DNA from: Polymyxa betae
Lineage: Eukaryota; Endomyxa; Phytomyxea; Plasmodiophorida; Plasmodiophoridae
Length of the DNA: 27,084 nucleotides
NCBI GenBank assembly: GCA_003693705.1
Contig: RBZT01000693.1
Coordinates: 1-27,084, forward strand
Direction of reading: 5' to 3'
In this document: in pieces, positions 26,323 to 27,084 of the stretch
Position numbering within the stretch: position 1 is the first letter of the stretch
Layout of the letters: the number at the start of each line of letters is the position of its first letter
The notes under the pieces: generated by a model
What the model saw: the letters and a program-made list of their open reading frames with translations, nothing else
The model's database searches: none
What the model was told of the DNA's origin: nothing
Made by a program: the position numbers and the translations under genes

Positions 26323-27084
26323 TTCCCCCCTCTGCCTGAAGAGAGGCAAATGCCTTGCGGCTAACAGCATCTTTACGTTCAGAGAAGAACGCAAGAACAG
26401 CTTGAGGTGCGTCCGCGTAGATAACAGATAGCGGCTCCCACGGAGACTCTTCCTTGGCGAATCCTCGCCATTCGACATGAATCTCGAAACGAGATTCAAA
26501 CTCATTCCAACGAACATCGACAATACGATCGATTTCATATGCTCCTTTCTGATGAAGTATCGCTTCAACGAGAACAGAACTGACATTCAAAGAACTGTCA
26601 GAATACAACTTAAGACGTGTAACATGGACTTCCAGCCGAGTCCCATCGATCACCTCAACCATGTAGATCCAATCAGAGATAAGCCCCACAACGCGGTAAG
26701 GTCCTCTCCACCAAACACTCAACTTGTCGTGCGACCGGTTCGCGTGCGACCAGAACGAAATCACCGATATTGAAATTCGGTAAGACACCTTGCTTACTGC
26801 GAGAGTCCTTCTCACGACTCTCTTATTTGACCTTCGCGACTTTCTCCTGCATAGAAGATAGCTCACTATCAAGTCGCTTCATCATCGACTCCAAAGCATC
26901 TGCAGAAATAGAAGACTTCGCCAACGTAGACACGACTTTGGCTCCTGAATTGTAGACACAATCCAGAGGTCTACTTGGCGGCAAACCCGTAAAGATAGTA
27001 ACAGGTGCATAGCCATGAATACCCTGAATCGCATGGTTCAAAGCCCAATTAGCCATCGGCAAGACGTGGGGCCAATCCGAAAAG
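26318..27084 (-). pseudogene. Gypsy C integrase C terminus with chromodomain (partial)
   Basis: The element enters from the right edge. It shows the end of the integrase core (MANWALNHAIQGIHGYAPVT, IFTGLPPSRPLD, about 27062-26970), a helical spacer, a TAA stop near 26839, and FNIGDFVLVARE, the counterpart of FTVGDYVL in Gypsy A. After a frameshift near 26750 come KLSVWWRGPYRVV (the GPY/F-type module) and LEVHVTRLKLY. A chromodomain then spans about 26530-26380: YEIDRIVDVRWNEFESRFEI, HVEWRGFAKEESPWEPLSV. Tyr, Trp and Phe occupy the positions of the methyl-lysine cage, so histone-tail binding is plausible for the ancestral protein. The frame ends at 26318-26320, overlapping the start of the 3' LTR. 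Chromodomains mark the chromovirus branch of Ty3/Gypsy. Confidence 0.85.
26323..26333 (-). promoter_or_regulatory. Polypurine tract of Gypsy C
   Basis: On the minus strand AGAGGGGGGAA is followed directly by TGTAG. A purine run immediately before an LTR starting with TG is the standard primer site for plus-strand synthesis in LTR elements. It lies right at the end of the pol frame, as expected. Confidence 0.75.

Noticed and set aside
1-27084. CRISPR arrays, operons, bacterial promoters or phage genes
   Set aside because: No regularly spaced repeats or gene clusters; all recognisable proteins are eukaryotic transposon proteins.

Overview
This is eukaryotic DNA made almost entirely of dead or dying transposable elements. 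I find no gene that I can firmly call a host cellular gene, no rRNA or tRNA, no CRISPR array and no operon structure. The recognisable families are PIF/Harbinger DNA transposons with their Myb/SANT-like partner gene, a hAT deletion derivative, Ty3/Gypsy elements (one with an integrase chromodomain) and many Ty1/Copia pieces. Together they point to a repeat-rich protist, alga or fungus. The style of the Gypsy and Harbinger proteins reminds me most of oomycetes, but red algae or chytrid fungi are not excluded, and the species cannot be settled from this sequence.

Layout. 1-494: no gene; a duplicated primer-binding-site-like motif. 495-3460: an end-to-end Harbinger element (A) with 16-bp perfect terminal inverted repeats, a 3-bp ATT target duplication, subterminal motif clusters, and convergent Myb-like (+) and transposase (-) pseudogenes. 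3510-4342: hAT deletion derivative with GC-rich inverted ends. About 4440-6616: Copia integrase-region pseudogene (+). 7009-8107: gag-protease remnant (-) of an LTR element of undetermined superfamily. 8329-8975: two unrecognised small ORFs (-). About 9723-10227: Copia RNase H remnant (-). 10348-10590: Copia gag start (+).

10597-15010: Gypsy A (-), the best-preserved polyprotein of the window, with gag, zinc knuckle, protease, RT, RNase H and integrase, cut off before its 3' end. 15296-15870: Copia RT (+). 17240-17450: Copia pre-integrase piece (+). About 17450-20517: Gypsy B (-), a heavily damaged relative of Gypsy A. About 21180-22395: Copia gag-protease (+). 23203-24190: Harbinger B remnant containing a strong hairpin. 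25415-26207: unrecognised coding-like stretch (+). 26189-27084: 3' end of Gypsy C (-), with chromodomain, polypurine tract and the start of a short LTR, running off the right edge.

How the parts relate. The paralogous copies in the window explain one another. Gypsy B shows that Gypsy A's seemingly open 1,120-codon frame hides two compensating frameshifts. Gypsy C supplies the chromodomain end missing from A and B. Harbinger A explains the scraps of Harbinger B. Both truncated Gypsy copies lie between plus-strand Copia fragments, which suggests nesting followed by deletion or rearrangement. I found no clearly new biological system. The most informative items are the complete Harbinger element with candidate binding sites, the shared non-canonical motifs of the Gypsy group, the hairpin inside Harbinger B, and the unassigned ORFs at 8.3-9.0 kb and 25.4-26.2 kb.
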